Source of the DNA: Lachnospiraceae bacterium
Lineage (GTDB): Bacteria; Bacillota; Clostridia; Lachnospirales; Lachnospiraceae
Assembly (NCBI GenBank): GCA_017962105.1
Contig: JAGCVY010000089.1
Location: forward strand, 1-39,350
Reading direction: 5' to 3'
Length of the DNA stretch: 39,350 nt
This document shows, one piece after another, positions 1-10,258 of the stretch. A program made the translations under genes and the position numbers. Each line of letters opens with the position of its first letter. The first letter of the stretch is position 1. The notes beneath the pieces are model-generated. The model ran no database searches. It had not been told where the DNA came from and saw nothing but the letters and a program-made list of their open reading frames with translations.

Positions 1-662
1 CCTACGGCAAGGCCGGCGCGGACGAGCTGGTGTTTTTGGACATCACGGCGTCCTCGGACGCCCGGACCATCAAGAAGGAGATGGTCAGACGCGTGGCGGA
101 GCAGGTGTTCATCCCGTTCACCGTGGGCGGAGGGATCCGCTCGGTGGATGATTTCCGCATGATCCTCCGGGAGGGCGCGGACAAGGTGGCGGTCAACTCG
201 GCGGCCATCATGAACCCGATGCTGATCAGTGAGGCGGCGGAGAAGTTCGGCAGCCAGTGCGTGGTGGTGGCCATCGACGCGAAGCGCATGCCCGACGGCA
301 CGTGGCACATTTTCAAAAACGGAGGCCGTGTGGACATGGGCATTGACGCCGTCGAGTGGGCCGGACGGGCGCAGGAGCTCGGCGCGGGGGAGATCCTCCT
401 CACCAGCATGGACTGCGACGGAACGAAGGACGGATATGATCTGGCGCTCACGAGGGCGGTGGCGGACCGCGTGACAATCCCGGTCATCGCGTCGGGCGGC
501 GCAGGAAACTGTGAGCATTTCTATGAGGCGCTCACCGAGGGCGGGGCGGACGCAGCTTTGGCAGCGACGTTGTTCCACTACAAGGAGCTTGAGATCTCGG
601 AGGTAAAGAGGTACCTTAAGGAGCGCGGCGTGAGTGTGCGGGAGGTGCCGGAATGGCAGTGA
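1..662 (+). CDS. hisF: Imidazole glycerol phosphate synthase subunit HisF (5' truncated)
   Basis: HisF is the cyclase subunit that, with the HisH glutaminase, converts PRFAR to imidazole glycerol phosphate and AICAR in histidine synthesis. The reading frame is open from base 3 and has no start in the window, so the N-terminal strand with the first catalytic Asp is missing. Visible family motifs are [22 protein letters not shown] (phosphate-binding loop), VAIDAKR, the second catalytic Asp in [13 protein letters not shown], and IASGGAGN near the end. The stop overlaps the ung start by 10 bp, so the two are probably co-transcribed. Other his genes presumably lie upstream. Identification is firm; only the N-terminus is unseen. 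Confidence 0.96.
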   Translation, partial: YGKAGADELVFLDITASSDARTIKKEMVRRVAEQVFIPFTVGGGIRSVDDFRMILREGADKVAVNSAAIMNPMLISEAAEKFGSQCVVVAIDAKRMPDGTWHIFKNGGRVDMGIDAVEWAGRAQELGAGEILLTSMDCDGTKDGYDLALTRAVADRVTIPVIASGGAGNCEHFYEALTEGGADAALAATLFHYKELEISEVKRYLKERGVSVREVPEWQ

Positions 663-1327
663 TCGCGGAAGATTGGACCGGTCTTGTCAGAACCGAGTTT
701 GCCAAGCCGTACTACCGCGAACTCAGCGATTTCGTGCGGGCGGAGTACGTGCGCGGCACGGTGTACCCGCCGAAGGAGCAGATATTCGAGGCGTTCCGGT
801 ACACGAAGCGTGAGGACGTCAAGGTGGTGATCCTCGGACAGGACCCTTACCACGAGGTGAACCAGGCCCACGGACTTTGCTTCTCGGTGTGCCCGGGGAC
901 GGAGGTTCCGCCGTCGCTGGTGAACATTTACGAGGAGCTTCGAACGGACCTGGGGTGCTACATCCCGAACAACGGCTACCTCGTCAAATGGGCGAAGCAG
1001 GGCGTTCTGCTTTTGAACACGGTTCTCACGGTGCGGGCGCATCAGGCGAACTCTCACCAGAACCGCGGATGGGAGAAGTTCACCGACGCCGTGATCGAGG
1101 CGTTGAACGGAGAGGACCGTCCGATCGTGTTTATGCTTTGGGGAAGGCCGGCACAGAGCAAGCGCTCGATGCTGACGAACAAAAATCACCTGATCCTGAC
1201 AGCGCCGCATCCGAGTCCGCTGTCCGCATACCGCGGGTTCTTCGGATGCAGGCATTTCAGCAAGGCCAATGAGTTTCATGCGGCACACGGCGTGAAGCCG
1301 GTTGACTGGCAGATTGAGAATATTTGA
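653..1327 (+). CDS. ung: Uracil-DNA glycosylase, family 1
   Basis: Removes uracil from DNA as the first step of base excision repair. The 224-residue length is normal for family 1 UDG. The water-activating motif GQDPYH lies at residues 62-67, with catalytic Asp64, and the minor-groove loop [18 protein letters not shown] starts at His186. The ATG lies inside the end of hisF, preceded by GGAGGT six bases upstream, which supports translational coupling. No histidine role is implied; the pairing is probably just shared transcription. Confidence 0.97.
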   Translation: MAVIAEDWTGLVRTEFAKPYYRELSDFVRAEYVRGTVYPPKEQIFEAFRYTKREDVKVVILGQDPYHEVNQAHGLCFSVCPGTEVPPSLVNIYEELRTDLGCYIPNNGYLVKWAKQGVLLLNTVLTVRAHQANSHQNRGWEKFTDAVIEALNGEDRPIVFMLWGRPAQSKRSMLTNKNHLILTAPHPSPLSAYRGFFGCRHFSKANEFHAAHGVKPVDWQIENI

Positions 1328-1354
1328 GGAATAGGAAAACGGAGGAAACAGTGT

Positions 1355-2218
1355 ATGGCGGGGTTTTCAGGGAATCAATCAGACATCTCCTACGAGGAGT
1401 TCCATCCGACGGTTCTGTACTGCAGCCGGGTGCGTGACGCACGACTTACGTACTATCATTCGCACTCCATTCTGGAGATTGCGTATATCCTTTCCGGCAA
1501 GGGACAGTACCTGATCGACGGCGTGACCTACGATGTCAAGCAGGGGGATCTTTTGGTGTGCAATCCCGGTGTGATGCACCAGAGCATCATCACGAATCCG
1601 TCGGACCCGACGCTGGAGTTTGTGGCGGGCATCACGGATCTGCATTTTCTGAACATGGAGCCGAACTCCTTAACGCTCCCCAACGGCCCCGTGCTCTCCC
1701 TGAGCAACGAGGTGAAGCGGGAGATCAGCCGCTGCTGCTACGAGATCATCGATGAGAATATGGCGCCGCAGTCCGGGCGGTACTACCTGGTGCAGGCGCA
1801 GATGATGAAGATCCTGATCCTTCTGTACCGGGCGGTTGCGGAGAAACCGCGGGATGAGGTCGTCGGCGTTCCCTTCGAGAGCTACTCGAAGAGTTACGTT
1901 GTGCAGAAGATCATCCAGTATCTGAAATCCAACTATTCCCAGCATATCTCCCTTGACGGGATCGCACAGAATATGTACCTAAGCCCTGTCTACATCTCGA
2001 AGATCTTCAAGGAGAAGACAGGGGATTCGCCCATCAACTACCTGATCCAGATCCGTCTCGCCAAGGCGAAGGAGATGCTGGAGGAGAACCGCGGCAGCAT
2101 CCGAACAATCGCTGCGCAGGTCGGGTATGACGACGTGTATCATTTCAGCAAACTGTTCAAGAAGTATTACGGGGTTTCACCGCTGTACTACCGCAAGGCC
2201 GCAATCGATACGGAGTGA
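1355..2218 (+). CDS. AraC-family transcriptional regulator with N-terminal cupin
   Basis: A 287-residue regulator. Residues about 25-100 form an AraC-type cupin sensor (HSHSILEIAYILSGKGQY, QGDLLVCNPGVMHQ), which in this family usually binds a small ligand, often a sugar. Residues about 185-285 hold the two helix-turn-helix units of the AraC DNA-binding domain (ISLDGIAQNMYLSPVYISKIFKE and IRTIAAQVGYDDVYHFSKLFKKYYGVSP). GGAGG precedes the ATG. No sugar transporter or hydrolase is adjacent, so its target cannot be read from context; the glycan genes in the window lie more than 14 kb away. Family assignment is firm, ligand and regulon unknown. Confidence 0.92.
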   Translation: MAGFSGNQSDISYEEFHPTVLYCSRVRDARLTYYHSHSILEIAYILSGKGQYLIDGVTYDVKQGDLLVCNPGVMHQSIITNPSDPTLEFVAGITDLHFLNMEPNSLTLPNGPVLSLSNEVKREISRCCYEIIDENMAPQSGRYYLVQAQMMKILILLYRAVAEKPRDEVVGVPFESYSKSYVVQKIIQYLKSNYSQHISLDGIAQNMYLSPVYISKIFKEKTGDSPINYLIQIRLAKAKEMLEENRGSIRTIAAQVGYDDVYHFSKLFKKYYGVSPLYYRKAAIDTE

Positions 2219-2242
2219 CAGCGCAGCGGAAAGGAGAAGGGT

Positions 2243-2989
2243 ATGAACGAGCTGAGACAGAAGCTGACGGATGTGCTGCGGGAGAGCAGCAACATCGTAT
2301 TTTTCGGAGGAGCGGGCGTATCGACCGCCAGCAACATTCCGGATTTCCGGAGCGCAAACGGACTGTTTCATCAGAAACTGCACCGGACGCTGTCTCCCGA
2401 GGAGATGGTGTCGAGGACATTTTACGAGAGGTACCCGGAGGATTTCTTTGATTTCTACAGAAACCACCTGGTGTATCCGCAGGCCCAGCCCAACGACTGC
2501 CACAAGGCTTTGGCGAGACTCGAGCAGATGGGCAGGCTCTCCGCGGTGGTGACCCAGAACATCGACGGGCTGCACCAGAAGGCGGGCTCGAAGGTTGTGT
2601 ACGAGCTGCACGGGTCCGTGCTGCGCAACTACTGCACGCGGTGCCATAAGTTTTACGGCGTGGATGCGATCCTGGAGGCATGCGGCGTGCCGCGGTGCGA
2701 GTGCGGCGGCGTGATCAAGCCGGATGTAGTGCTCTACGAGGAGAGTCTGGACGACACGGTCATCAACAACGCCGTGCGGGCCATCATGTCGGCGGACACG
2801 CTGATCGTCGGCGGGACATCGCTGATCGTGTATCCGGCGGCCGGGCTGATCCATTATTATCGCGGCAAGAACCTGATTTTGATCAACAAGAGCACCACGA
2901 CGGCCGATTCCGAGGCCTCGCTGGTCATCCACGAGGACATCGCTTCGGTGATGAAGGAAGCGGTGGATGCGCTGGAAGCAGAGAAGTAA
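2243..2989 (+). CDS. cobB: NAD-dependent protein deacylase, sirtuin (Sir2/CobB family)
   Basis: Removes acyl groups from protein lysines using NAD, giving nicotinamide and O-acyl-ADP-ribose. The 248-residue protein has the NAD-binding GGAGVSTASNIPDFRS, the QNIDGLHQKAG motif, catalytic His123 in YELHGS, and four Cys of the zinc site (CTRC and CEC). This is the full core of a bacterial sirtuin without extensions. The start has AAAGGAG a few bases upstream and follows the AraC gene by 24 bp, so they may share a transcript. Substrates cannot be inferred. Confidence 0.95.
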   Translation: MNELRQKLTDVLRESSNIVFFGGAGVSTASNIPDFRSANGLFHQKLHRTLSPEEMVSRTFYERYPEDFFDFYRNHLVYPQAQPNDCHKALARLEQMGRLSAVVTQNIDGLHQKAGSKVVYELHGSVLRNYCTRCHKFYGVDAILEACGVPRCECGGVIKPDVVLYEESLDDTVINNAVRAIMSADTLIVGGTSLIVYPAAGLIHYYRGKNLILINKSTTTADSEASLVIHEDIASVMKEAVDALEAEK

Positions 2990-3043
2990 TGAGTTCGGCT
3001 TTCCGTACGGAAAATAAGGCCGGATTCAGGAGGGAGAACGACG

Positions 3044-5044
3044 GTGGCAACATCGAACAACGACAACAAGGGCGGAAATGACAAGAAGAACGATAACCGG
3101 AAGAACGGCGTGATCACCCGCATCATCCTGACGGTGATCCTGTTTCTGATCGTCATGCTCTGCTATATGTTCATCTCGTCGGAGGTCAACAAGATCCGCA
3201 ACCGGGAGATCACCTACGGGGAGTTCCTGGAGATGCTGGAGAAGGACGAGATTGAGAAGCTTGAGATCCAGGAGGATTACGACAAGATCGTGATCTATCC
3301 CCGGGAGAGCGCCAAGCCCGATGAGCGCGTGGAAACCTATTACACGGGTATCATCGAGTCCGATTCCAAACTGACGGAACGGCTGGAGGAAGCCAGGGCG
3401 CGGACCGAGGAGAAGGAGGGGGTCGAAGCGCTTGAGTACAAGCGTCTGATCGTGGACAAGAGCACCACCATCATCGATGTCCTGCTTGCCTATGTCCTCC
3501 CGTTTGTATTTATCTACCTGATGCTGTGGGGAGCGTACCGGATGCTCTCCAAAAACGGCGTCGGCAGTTTCGGAGCCGGCAAATCCACGGCGAAGATGTA
3601 CGTGGAGAAGGAGACCGGAGTCACCTTCAAGGATGTGGCCGGTCAGGAGGAGGCGAAGGAGTCCGTGCTGGAGCTCGTGGACTTCCTGCATGACCCCGCC
3701 AAATACACCCGAATCGGTGCAAAGCTTCCGAAGGGTGCGCTTTTGGTAGGTCCTCCCGGAACCGGTAAGACCCTGCTTGCGAAGGCTGTGGCCGGCGAGG
3801 CGAAGGTTCCGTTCTTCTCGCTGTCCGGTTCGGACTTTGTGGAAATGTATGTCGGCGTCGGCGCATCCCGCGTCCGTGATCTGTTCCGTCAGGCACAGCA
3901 GATGGCGCCGTGTATCGTATTTATCGATGAGATCGATGCCATCGGCAAGAGCCGCGACAGCCGGTACGGCGGCGGCAACGACGAGCGCGAGCAGACGTTA
4001 AACCAGCTCCTTGCGGAGATGGACGGTTTCGATACCTCGAAGGGTGTCGTGATCCTGGCTGCGACCAACCGCCCGGAGATCCTGGACAAGGCGCTCCTGC
4101 GTCCCGGCCGTTTCGACCGGCGCATCATCGTCGACAAGCCCGACCTGAAGGGCCGTCTTGCGACGCTGAAGGTTCATGCGAAAAATGTCCTGATGCACGA
4201 TTCCGTGGATCTCGAGGCGATTGCCCTTGCGACCAGCGGTGCCGTCGGTTCGGATCTTGCCAATATCATCAACGAGGCTGCAATCCTCGCGGTCAAGGAA
4301 GGCCGCACGGTGGTGCAGCAGTCCGACCTCATGGAGTCCGTGGAGGTCGTCTTCGCCGGCAAGGAGAAGAAGGACCGCATCCTCGGACCGGAGGAGAAGA
4401 AGATCGTCGCGTTCCACGAGATCGGTCACGCCCTGGTGGCAGCGCTCCAGAAGGGCGCGGAGCCGGTGCAGAAGATCACCATCGTGCCGCGTACCATGGG
4501 CGCTCTCGGATACACCATGCAGGTGCCCGAGGAGGAGAAGTACTTAAGCTCGAAGGACGATATCCTTCGGGAAATCCGGACCCTGTGCGGAGGACGTGCG
4601 GCGGAGGCGGTGAAGTTCAATTCCATCACCACCGGCGCAAGCAACGATATCGAACGTGCTACGACCCTTGCGCGCCAGATGATCACCATGTACGGTATGT
4701 CCGAGGAGTTCGGAATGGTCGCTTTGGAGACCATTGAGAGCCGGTATCTTGACGGCCGTGCGGTGACCACATGCAGCGACGAGACCGCGACCAAGATCGA
4801 CACCGAGGTGAAGAATACCATCGGCGCCTGCTACGCGGAGGCGGAGCAGATGCTTCGCGAGAACGTCGCCGTCATGGAGGAGGCTGCAGCGTTCCTGATC
4901 GAGAAGGAGACCATCACCGGCGCTCAGTTTATGGACATTTTCCGTCGCGTAAGAGGCGAGAAGAGCGACGAGCCGGCAGCCGTCGAGACCATCGATCTTG
5001 AGGAAGGTTCTGCGGCAGAGGAAGACGGTACCCCCACGGTGTAA
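3044..5044 (+). CDS. ftsH: ATP-dependent zinc metalloprotease, FtsH family
   Basis: Membrane-anchored AAA+ protease of 666 residues that unfolds and degrades membrane and soluble proteins as a hexamer. One transmembrane helix lies near residues 25-45 and a second near 147-168, with a small extracytoplasmic domain between. The AAA module has Walker A GPPGTGKT near residue 236, Walker B IVFIDEID, and the second region of homology with RPGRFDRR. The zinc site is HEIGH at 458-462 with a third ligand in [12 protein letters not shown]. The start is GTG, supported by AGGAGGG upstream. The C-terminal tail is acidic. It is not beside tilS/hpt, the usual context of the main Firmicutes ftsH, so it may be a second paralogue. 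Confidence 0.93.
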   Translation: MATSNNDNKGGNDKKNDNRKNGVITRIILTVILFLIVMLCYMFISSEVNKIRNREITYGEFLEMLEKDEIEKLEIQEDYDKIVIYPRESAKPDERVETYYTGIIESDSKLTERLEEARARTEEKEGVEALEYKRLIVDKSTTIIDVLLAYVLPFVFIYLMLWGAYRMLSKNGVGSFGAGKSTAKMYVEKETGVTFKDVAGQEEAKESVLELVDFLHDPAKYTRIGAKLPKGALLVGPPGTGKTLLAKAVAGEAKVPFFSLSGSDFVEMYVGVGASRVRDLFRQAQQMAPCIVFIDEIDAIGKSRDSRYGGGNDEREQTLNQLLAEMDGFDTSKGVVILAATNRPEILDKALLRPGRFDRRIIVDKPDLKGRLATLKVHAKNVLMHDSVDLEAIALATSGAVGSDLANIINEAAILAVKEGRTVVQQSDLMESVEVVFAGKEKKDRILGPEEKKIVAFHEIGHALVAALQKGAEPVQKITIVPRTMGALGYTMQVPEEEKYLSSKDDILREIRTLCGGRAAEAVKFNSITTGASNDIERATTLARQMITMYGMSEEFGMVALETIESRYLDGRAVTTCSDETATKIDTEVKNTIGACYAEAEQMLRENVAVMEEAAAFLIEKETITGAQFMDIFRRVRGEKSDEPAAVETIDLEEGSAAEEDGTPTV

Positions 5045-5104
5045 CAGCGGGAGGACCGGAGAAGGAAACAGATAGACCGGAGGGAATCCTTCGGAAGCAG
5101 TCGG

Positions 5105-5130
5105 AAAACGCGGGTTATGCTCGCGTTTTT
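5105..5130 (+). terminator. Intrinsic terminator after ftsH
   Basis: AAAACGCG and CGCGTTTT form a perfect 8-bp inverted repeat with a 9-base loop, ending in five T. It separates the protease gene from the CotH-kinase gene. The stem is short and partly A/T, so it may be leaky. Confidence 0.65.
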
Positions 5131-5201
5131 CCCAGTTGTACGGCAGGAAACCGGACCGGTATTTCAACCGGAAGAAGGTGCCCGGAACAAGGAGCAGACG
5201 C

Positions 5202-7286
5202 ATGAGAAAGGTCATTCTGTTGCTGATTGCCCTTGCCGCGGTCTTTGCGTTGGTAACCTGGAGAAACTCCAAGAAGGTGAATTCGGGTACCCGCGAGGCA
5301 GCGGATACTTCTGCTGTCAGCGAAACTCCGGCGGCAACCCCGGAACCCACGGGAACCGGCCGGGTTCCGACCCCGGCTCCGACGACCGTGATCGCGGAGG
5401 CGACGCCCACCCCGGTTGAGCCCGAGGTAAAGAAGCCTCTTTTGTATATCAACGAGATCCTTCCGACCAACATGAAATACAGCGAGAAAAACAAGAACTA
5501 CTACGATGTGATCGAGCTGTACAACGCGTCGGAGGAGACGATCCAGTTGTCGGACTACTGTCTGTCCGACTCGAAAAAGCATCTGACCGATTACCCGCTT
5601 CCGGAGGCGGAGCTTCCCTCCGGCGGGTATGTTCTTCTTTACTGTACCGGCAAGTACGCCGCGAAGGATGACTATGACCTGGCGTTTAAGCTGTCCTACT
5701 TCGGGGAGAAGGTGTTTCTGTCTGACCGGCAGGGCAACGTCATCGACAAGGTGGAATACCCGCGTCTCCCGCAAAATGTAAGCTACGGCAGGTCCGGAGC
5801 GGGAGAGGGCTTCCGCATCTTTGACACGCCGAGTCTCGGCGCGGCCAACGGGGACGGCCTGGAGCGGATGGCTGCGGTTCCCGATGTGGACCTGGAGCCG
5901 GGATTTTACGGGGGAACACAGAAGGTTTCCTTCATCACCGAGGGCACCATCCGGTACACCCTCGACGGAAGCAAGCCGGGCCCTTCCTCGAAGGTCTGGG
6001 ACGGCGAGCCGATTACCCTTTCCGCAAACTGCACGCTGCGCGCCTACGCCTCGCAGGAGAACTGTCTTGACAGTTTCACGGCGTCCTTCTGCTACAACTT
6101 CGACGCGCCGGAGTACGAGCTCGACGTGTTGATGCTCACGATGAAGCAATCGGATTTCGACACGATGACGGAGAACTACCAGTCTTCGCGCAAGTACGCC
6201 GCGAACCTTTCCCTGTTTTCCGACGGCAGGCTGGAATTTTCCGAGGACTGTGCCGTCAGCACCTTCGGAGGATCGAGCCGGGCATATATCAAGAAGAGTT
6301 ATCAGGTTACCTTCTCCTCAGCGTACGGAGCATCCAAACTCCGCTACCGGATGTTTGACAATCTCGACATCGACGAGTTCAATTCGCTGGTGCTCCGCTC
6401 GGGTTCCCAGGACGTCGAGGGCGCGATGATGAAGGACGAGTTCGTCTCGAGCCTTGCCATGTCCGGCGGCGTCATCGACGACGTTTTGGTACAGGCCTAC
6501 CGGCCGGTAAACCTCTATGTGAACGGCGAATACCGCGGGATCTACTATATCCGCGAGCACATCGACGAGGACATGGTCGCCTCCCGCTACGGCTGCGATC
6601 CCGAGGAGGTCACCATCGTCAAACAGATGCACACCGTCAGCTGCGGATCCGACGGCAAAGAGTTCACCGACCTGTGGAAGTTCATCTCGGAGAACCGTCT
6701 GAAGGATACCGAAGCCTACGAGTACGTGAAGTCCGTGGTGAACCTGCAGAGCGTCGCCGACTACTACATCATCCAGCTGTGGAACGGCAACATCGACATG
6801 GACAACGTTCGCGTGTGCAAGTACGGCGACGGAAAATGGTTCTACATCCTATACGACTGCGACCTGACGCTCAACAAGATGCCCGAGGGAATCACTGCCG
6901 AGCAGTTAGGGACCTTCAACGCAGGGTATTATACATTTAACGCTTTAGTGTACCGCCTGCTGGAAAACCCGGAGTTCCGGGAACTGTTCTGTCAGCGGAT
7001 GGCACTGATCTACAAGGAAGTTTTCAACGAGGAGAATGCCCTTGCCTACATCGACGAGCTCGAGGCGAAGATCATTCACGACATGCCGTATAACTGCAAG
7101 CGCTGGAATCCGGTCAAGGATCCGGTCAAGAAGACCAACTACCGCAGTTATTCCGGCTGGCAGAGCAGTGTGAAGCTTCTCCGGCAGATGGTGACCGGCC
7201 GCTGCGCCCGGGTCATCGCGGATTTCGTGAAGACGAAGGGAATCTCGGACGAGCTGGCGGAGAAGTATTTTTCGGAGTTCCGGTAA
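5202..7286 (+). CDS. Exported CotH-kinase protein with lamin-tail and chitobiase-type domains
   Basis: A 694-residue cell-surface protein. An N-terminal hydrophobic segment (RKVILLLIALAAVFALV) is followed by a Thr/Pro-rich spacer, a lamin-tail domain (YINEILPTNMKYS to about residue 200), a chitobiase/HexA C-terminal-like module (IRYTLDGSKPGPSSKVW), and from about residue 310 to the end a CotH-kinase domain (VNLYVNGEYRGIYYIREHID, ILYDCDLTLN). CotH proteins in Bacillus are atypical kinases of spore coat proteins; related domains also occur in cellulosome and surface proteins of Clostridia. I chose the ATG at 5202 because AAGGAG lies 7 bases upstream; an in-frame ATG at 5136 has no ribosome site. 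The target of any kinase activity is unknown. Confidence 0.88.
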   Translation: MRKVILLLIALAAVFALVTWRNSKKVNSGTREAADTSAVSETPAATPEPTGTGRVPTPAPTTVIAEATPTPVEPEVKKPLLYINEILPTNMKYSEKNKNYYDVIELYNASEETIQLSDYCLSDSKKHLTDYPLPEAELPSGGYVLLYCTGKYAAKDDYDLAFKLSYFGEKVFLSDRQGNVIDKVEYPRLPQNVSYGRSGAGEGFRIFDTPSLGAANGDGLERMAAVPDVDLEPGFYGGTQKVSFITEGTIRYTLDGSKPGPSSKVWDGEPITLSANCTLRAYASQENCLDSFTASFCYNFDAPEYELDVLMLTMKQSDFDTMTENYQSSRKYAANLSLFSDGRLEFSEDCAVSTFGGSSRAYIKKSYQVTFSSAYGASKLRYRMFDNLDIDEFNSLVLRSGSQDVEGAMMKDEFVSSLAMSGGVIDDVLVQAYRPVNLYVNGEYRGIYYIREHIDEDMVASRYGCDPEEVTIVKQMHTVSCGSDGKEFTDLWKFISENRLKDTEAYEYVKSVVNLQSVADYYIIQLWNGNIDMDNVRVCKYGDGKWFYILYDCDLTLNKMPEGITAEQLGTFNAGYYTFNALVYRLLENPEFRELFCQRMALIYKEVFNEENALAYIDELEAKIIHDMPYNCKRWNPVKDPVKKTNYRSYSGWQSSVKLLRQMVTGRCARVIADFVKTKGISDELAEKYFSEFR

Positions 7287-7335
7287 GACCGGAGGAAGGC
7301 TCCGAGGAGAGAGAAAAAAGTACGGAGGACGCGTC

Positions 7336-9207
7336 ATGCGGGATTTTGACATTCATGCGGAACTTGCGAAACTGCCGTCGTGCCCCGGCGTGTACATCAT
7401 GCACGACGCCGGCGACCGCATACTCTACGTCGGCAAGGCGAAGATCTTAAAGCGCCGCGTGAGCCAGTATTTCCGCGAGGGGAGCAAGCTCTCCCCGAAG
7501 ATCCGCCGCATGGTTTCGCAGGTCAACTGGTTTGAATACATTGTGGTCACCTCCGAGCTTGAGTCCCTTGTCTTAGAGAACAATCTCATCAAGGAAAACC
7601 GGCCGCCGTACAACACCTTACTGAAGGATGACAAGACCTATCCGTTCATCAAGGTTACGGTGGATGAGCCGTTCCCGCGGGTGATCCTCACGAGAAAGCA
7701 GGAGAAGGACAAGGCCCGCTACTTCGGCCCCTTCACCAACGGCGTGTCGGTCGGCGATACCATCGAGCTTCTTCGGAAAATCTATCACATCCGCACCTGT
7801 AACCGTCCCCTGCCGTCCACCGATCCGAATCTGCGCCCCTGCCTGTACCATCAGATCGGGCAGTGCGACGCGCCCTGCATCGGCGGGGTGAGCGAGGAAG
7901 CTTACGCGGAGCAGGTGGCCAAGGTGCTTAAATTCCTCGGCGGGGATTACTCCGACGGGATCGCCTACCTCACCGCGCGTATGACGGAAGCCAGCGAGGC
8001 GCTGGCCTTTGAGAAGGCGGCGGAATTCCGGGATCTGATCGGGCGCGTGAAGGCCCTCTCGCAGGTGCAGCACGCCAACGATAAGCATCTGGACGAGCGC
8101 GATATCATCGGTATGGCGAGAGACGGGGAGCACTGTGTTGTACAGATTTTCTTCGAGCGCGACGGCAAGATCATCGGCCGTGAGCATTACCATATGCAGG
8201 AAACTGCGGAGAAGACCGACGAGGAGATCCTTGCCGCGTTTCTCACCCAGTTTTACGGCGGCACGCCGTATATCCCGAAGGAGATCATGACGGAAATCCT
8301 GCCGGAGGAGTCCGAGCTTCTGGAGACGTGGCTTGCGGAGAAACGGGGCATGCCGGTTCATTTCCGCGTGCCGAAGATCGGTGATAAGGAGAGGCTTGTG
8401 CGCCTCGCGAAGGAAAATGCCCGCATGGTCGTCGCCAAGGACCTGGAGAAGATCACCCGGGAGGAGGCGCGGACCATCGGCGCGATGCGGGCTTTGGGAG
8501 ATCTTTTGGAAATCCCCGGACTGCGCCGCGTGGAATCCTTCGACATCTCCAACATCAGCGGGTTCCACAGCGTGGGATCCATGGTGGTATTTACCGACGG
8601 GCGGGCCCGCAAATCGGACTACCGCAAGTTCCGCATCAAGAGCGTGGACGGCCCCGACGATTACGCTTCCATGCGGGAGGTGCTGACGAGGCGCTTCACC
8701 CACGGCCTTCGGGAGCGGGAGGACAATACCCTGTCGGCGTTTGCGGCATTTCCCGACGTCATTCTCATGGACGGCGGCAAGGGACAGATCGAGGTTGCGG
8801 AGGAAGTCCTTGCGGAACTCGGCCTCTCGATCCCTGTCTGCGGCATGGTGAAGGATGATCGGCACCGCACCAGGGGACTGTATTTCCGCGGAAAGGAACT
8901 CGCCCTGTCCGGCGCGAGCAGCGGAGCGGCAGGCGCCAGTGCGGAAGTGGCAGCGCTGGTGACACGGATCCAGGATGAGACCCACCGGTTTGCCATCGAG
9001 TATCACCGGATGCTCCGCTCGAAGGAGCAGACCAAGTCGGTGTTAGACGATATCCCGGGTATCGGTCCCTCGAGACGGAGGGCGCTCATGTCGTATTACA
9101 AGAGCATGGCGGAGCTTCGGGAGGCCACTGAGGAGGAGCTGGCCGGCGTTCCCGGGATGAACAAGGCGGCAGCGGCGTCGGTGTACGCATTCCTGCATGC
9201 GGAGTGA
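7336..9207 (+). CDS. uvrC: UvrABC system protein C
   Basis: The dual-incision nuclease of nucleotide excision repair, 623 residues, the normal size. It has the GIY-YIG domain at the N-terminus (GVYIMHDAGDRILYVGKAK), a UVR domain that contacts UvrB near residue 215 (ALAFEKAAEFRDLI), the UvrC RNase H-like domain (FDISNISG, VILMDGGKGQIEVAEE), and tandem helix-hairpin-helix motifs at the end (IPGIGPSRRRALM, VPGMNKAAAASVY). GGAGG precedes the ATG. It heads the hprK cluster, but hprK has its own promoter just downstream. Confidence 0.98.
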   Translation: MRDFDIHAELAKLPSCPGVYIMHDAGDRILYVGKAKILKRRVSQYFREGSKLSPKIRRMVSQVNWFEYIVVTSELESLVLENNLIKENRPPYNTLLKDDKTYPFIKVTVDEPFPRVILTRKQEKDKARYFGPFTNGVSVGDTIELLRKIYHIRTCNRPLPSTDPNLRPCLYHQIGQCDAPCIGGVSEEAYAEQVAKVLKFLGGDYSDGIAYLTARMTEASEALAFEKAAEFRDLIGRVKALSQVQHANDKHLDERDIIGMARDGEHCVVQIFFERDGKIIGREHYHMQETAEKTDEEILAAFLTQFYGGTPYIPKEIMTEILPEESELLETWLAEKRGMPVHFRVPKIGDKERLVRLAKENARMVVAKDLEKITREEARTIGAMRALGDLLEIPGLRRVESFDISNISGFHSVGSMVVFTDGRARKSDYRKFRIKSVDGPDDYASMREVLTRRFTHGLREREDNTLSAFAAFPDVILMDGGKGQIEVAEEVLAELGLSIPVCGMVKDDRHRTRGLYFRGKELALSGASSGAAGASAEVAALVTRIQDETHRFAIEYHRMLRSKEQTKSVLDDIPGIGPSRRRALMSYYKSMAELREATEEELAGVPGMNKAAAASVYAFLHAE

Positions 9208-9222
9208 CGAAAACAGTCTCGG

Positions 9223-9251
9223 TTGCAATTCTACCGCGGTTGTTTTATAAT
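9223..9251 (+). promoter_or_regulatory. SigA-type promoter for hprK
   Basis: TTGCAA (9223-9228), a 17-base spacer and a perfect TATAAT (9246-9251) lie in the 95-bp gap between uvrC and hprK. The same hexamers and spacing occur upstream of the CAP-domain gene at 37460-37488. Confidence 0.75.
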
Positions 9252-9302
9252 TTATTGCAGGGTCGTGTGTTCCACGGCCTTACAACGCATTCGGAGGTAG
9301 GT

Positions 9303-10253
9303 ATGAGCACATATGAAGTATCGCTGGTAAAGATGGTCGAGAAGATGAATCTCGTCAATCTGACGCCGGAGATTGATATCTCAAAGAGGAAAATAACGAA
9401 GCCCGAGATCAACCGGCCTGCACTGCAGCTCGCCGGCTTTTTCAGTGATTTCGACAAGGACCGCGTACAGCTGATCGGAAACGTGGAGTACGCGTATATG
9501 TATAAAAACGAGATGACCTCGGAGGACCGCCACATCTGTTTCTCGAGACTGATGGGATACGGCGTTCCGTGCATCATTTTCTGCCGGAATCTCCACGTGA
9601 GCGACGGCATGCGGAAACTGGCTCTCGATAAGGGAGTTCCGGTGTTCCAGAGCAGCATGGAGACCACGGCTTTGGTGGCGGAGCTGGTGCGGTGGCTCAA
9701 GGTACAGCTGGCACCGCGCATCTCGATCCACGGCGTTTTGGTAGACGTCTTCGGCGAGGGACTTCTCATCATGGGTGAGAGCGGCATCGGCAAGAGCGAG
9801 GCGGCTCTCGAGCTCATCAAGAGAGGACACCGTCTTGTTTCGGACGACGTTGTGGAGATCAAGAAGGTGAGTGACGATACGCTGTTCGGTTCCGCGCCCG
9901 ATGTGACGAAACATCTCATTGAGCTCCGCGGTATCGGCATCATCGACGTCAAGACGCTGTACGGCGTCCAGAGCGTCAAGGAGACCCAGACCATCGACCT
10001 CGTGATCCAGCTGGAGGAGTGGGACCGCGAGAAGGAGTACGACCGTCTGGGCCTTGAGGAGAAATATACGGAGTTCCTCGGAAACCGCGTGGTGTGCAAC
10101 AACATCCCCATCCGTCCCGGCCGGAACCTGGCCATCATCTGTGAGGCGGCGGCCATCAACTACCGTCAGAAGAAGATGGGTTACAACGCAGCTCTCGAGC
10201 TGCAGAAGCGCGTGACGGAGAACCTGATGAAGCACGCAAACGGCGAGGAGTAA
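9303..10253 (+). CDS. hprK: HPr kinase/phosphorylase
   Basis: Phosphorylates HPr and Crh on Ser-46 in response to glycolytic intermediates and dephosphorylates it when phosphate is high; this is the sensor step of Firmicutes catabolite repression. The 316-residue protein has Walker A GESGIGKS at 158-165, SDDVVEI, and the HprK signature ELRGIGIIDVKTLYG. I start at ATG 9303, after GGAGG; the longer frame from 9204 reads through the promoter and has no conserved N-terminus. It stands beside glcK and upstream of the HPr-like gene, its likely substrate. Confidence 0.97.
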   Translation: MSTYEVSLVKMVEKMNLVNLTPEIDISKRKITKPEINRPALQLAGFFSDFDKDRVQLIGNVEYAYMYKNEMTSEDRHICFSRLMGYGVPCIIFCRNLHVSDGMRKLALDKGVPVFQSSMETTALVAELVRWLKVQLAPRISIHGVLVDVFGEGLLIMGESGIGKSEAALELIKRGHRLVSDDVVEIKKVSDDTLFGSAPDVTKHLIELRGIGIIDVKTLYGVQSVKETQTIDLVIQLEEWDREKEYDRLGLEEKYTEFLGNRVVCNNIPIRPGRNLAIICEAAAINYRQKKMGYNAALELQKRVTENLMKHANGEE

Positions 10254-10258
10254 AAGCT

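Noticed and set aside
7618..9006. A 462-residue open frame on the minus strand
   Set aside because: Antisense to uvrC, with no recognisable domain and no ribosome site.
9204..9302. N-terminal extension of HprK
   Set aside because: It would be translated through the hprK promoter, and the family's conserved N-terminus begins at ATG 9303.
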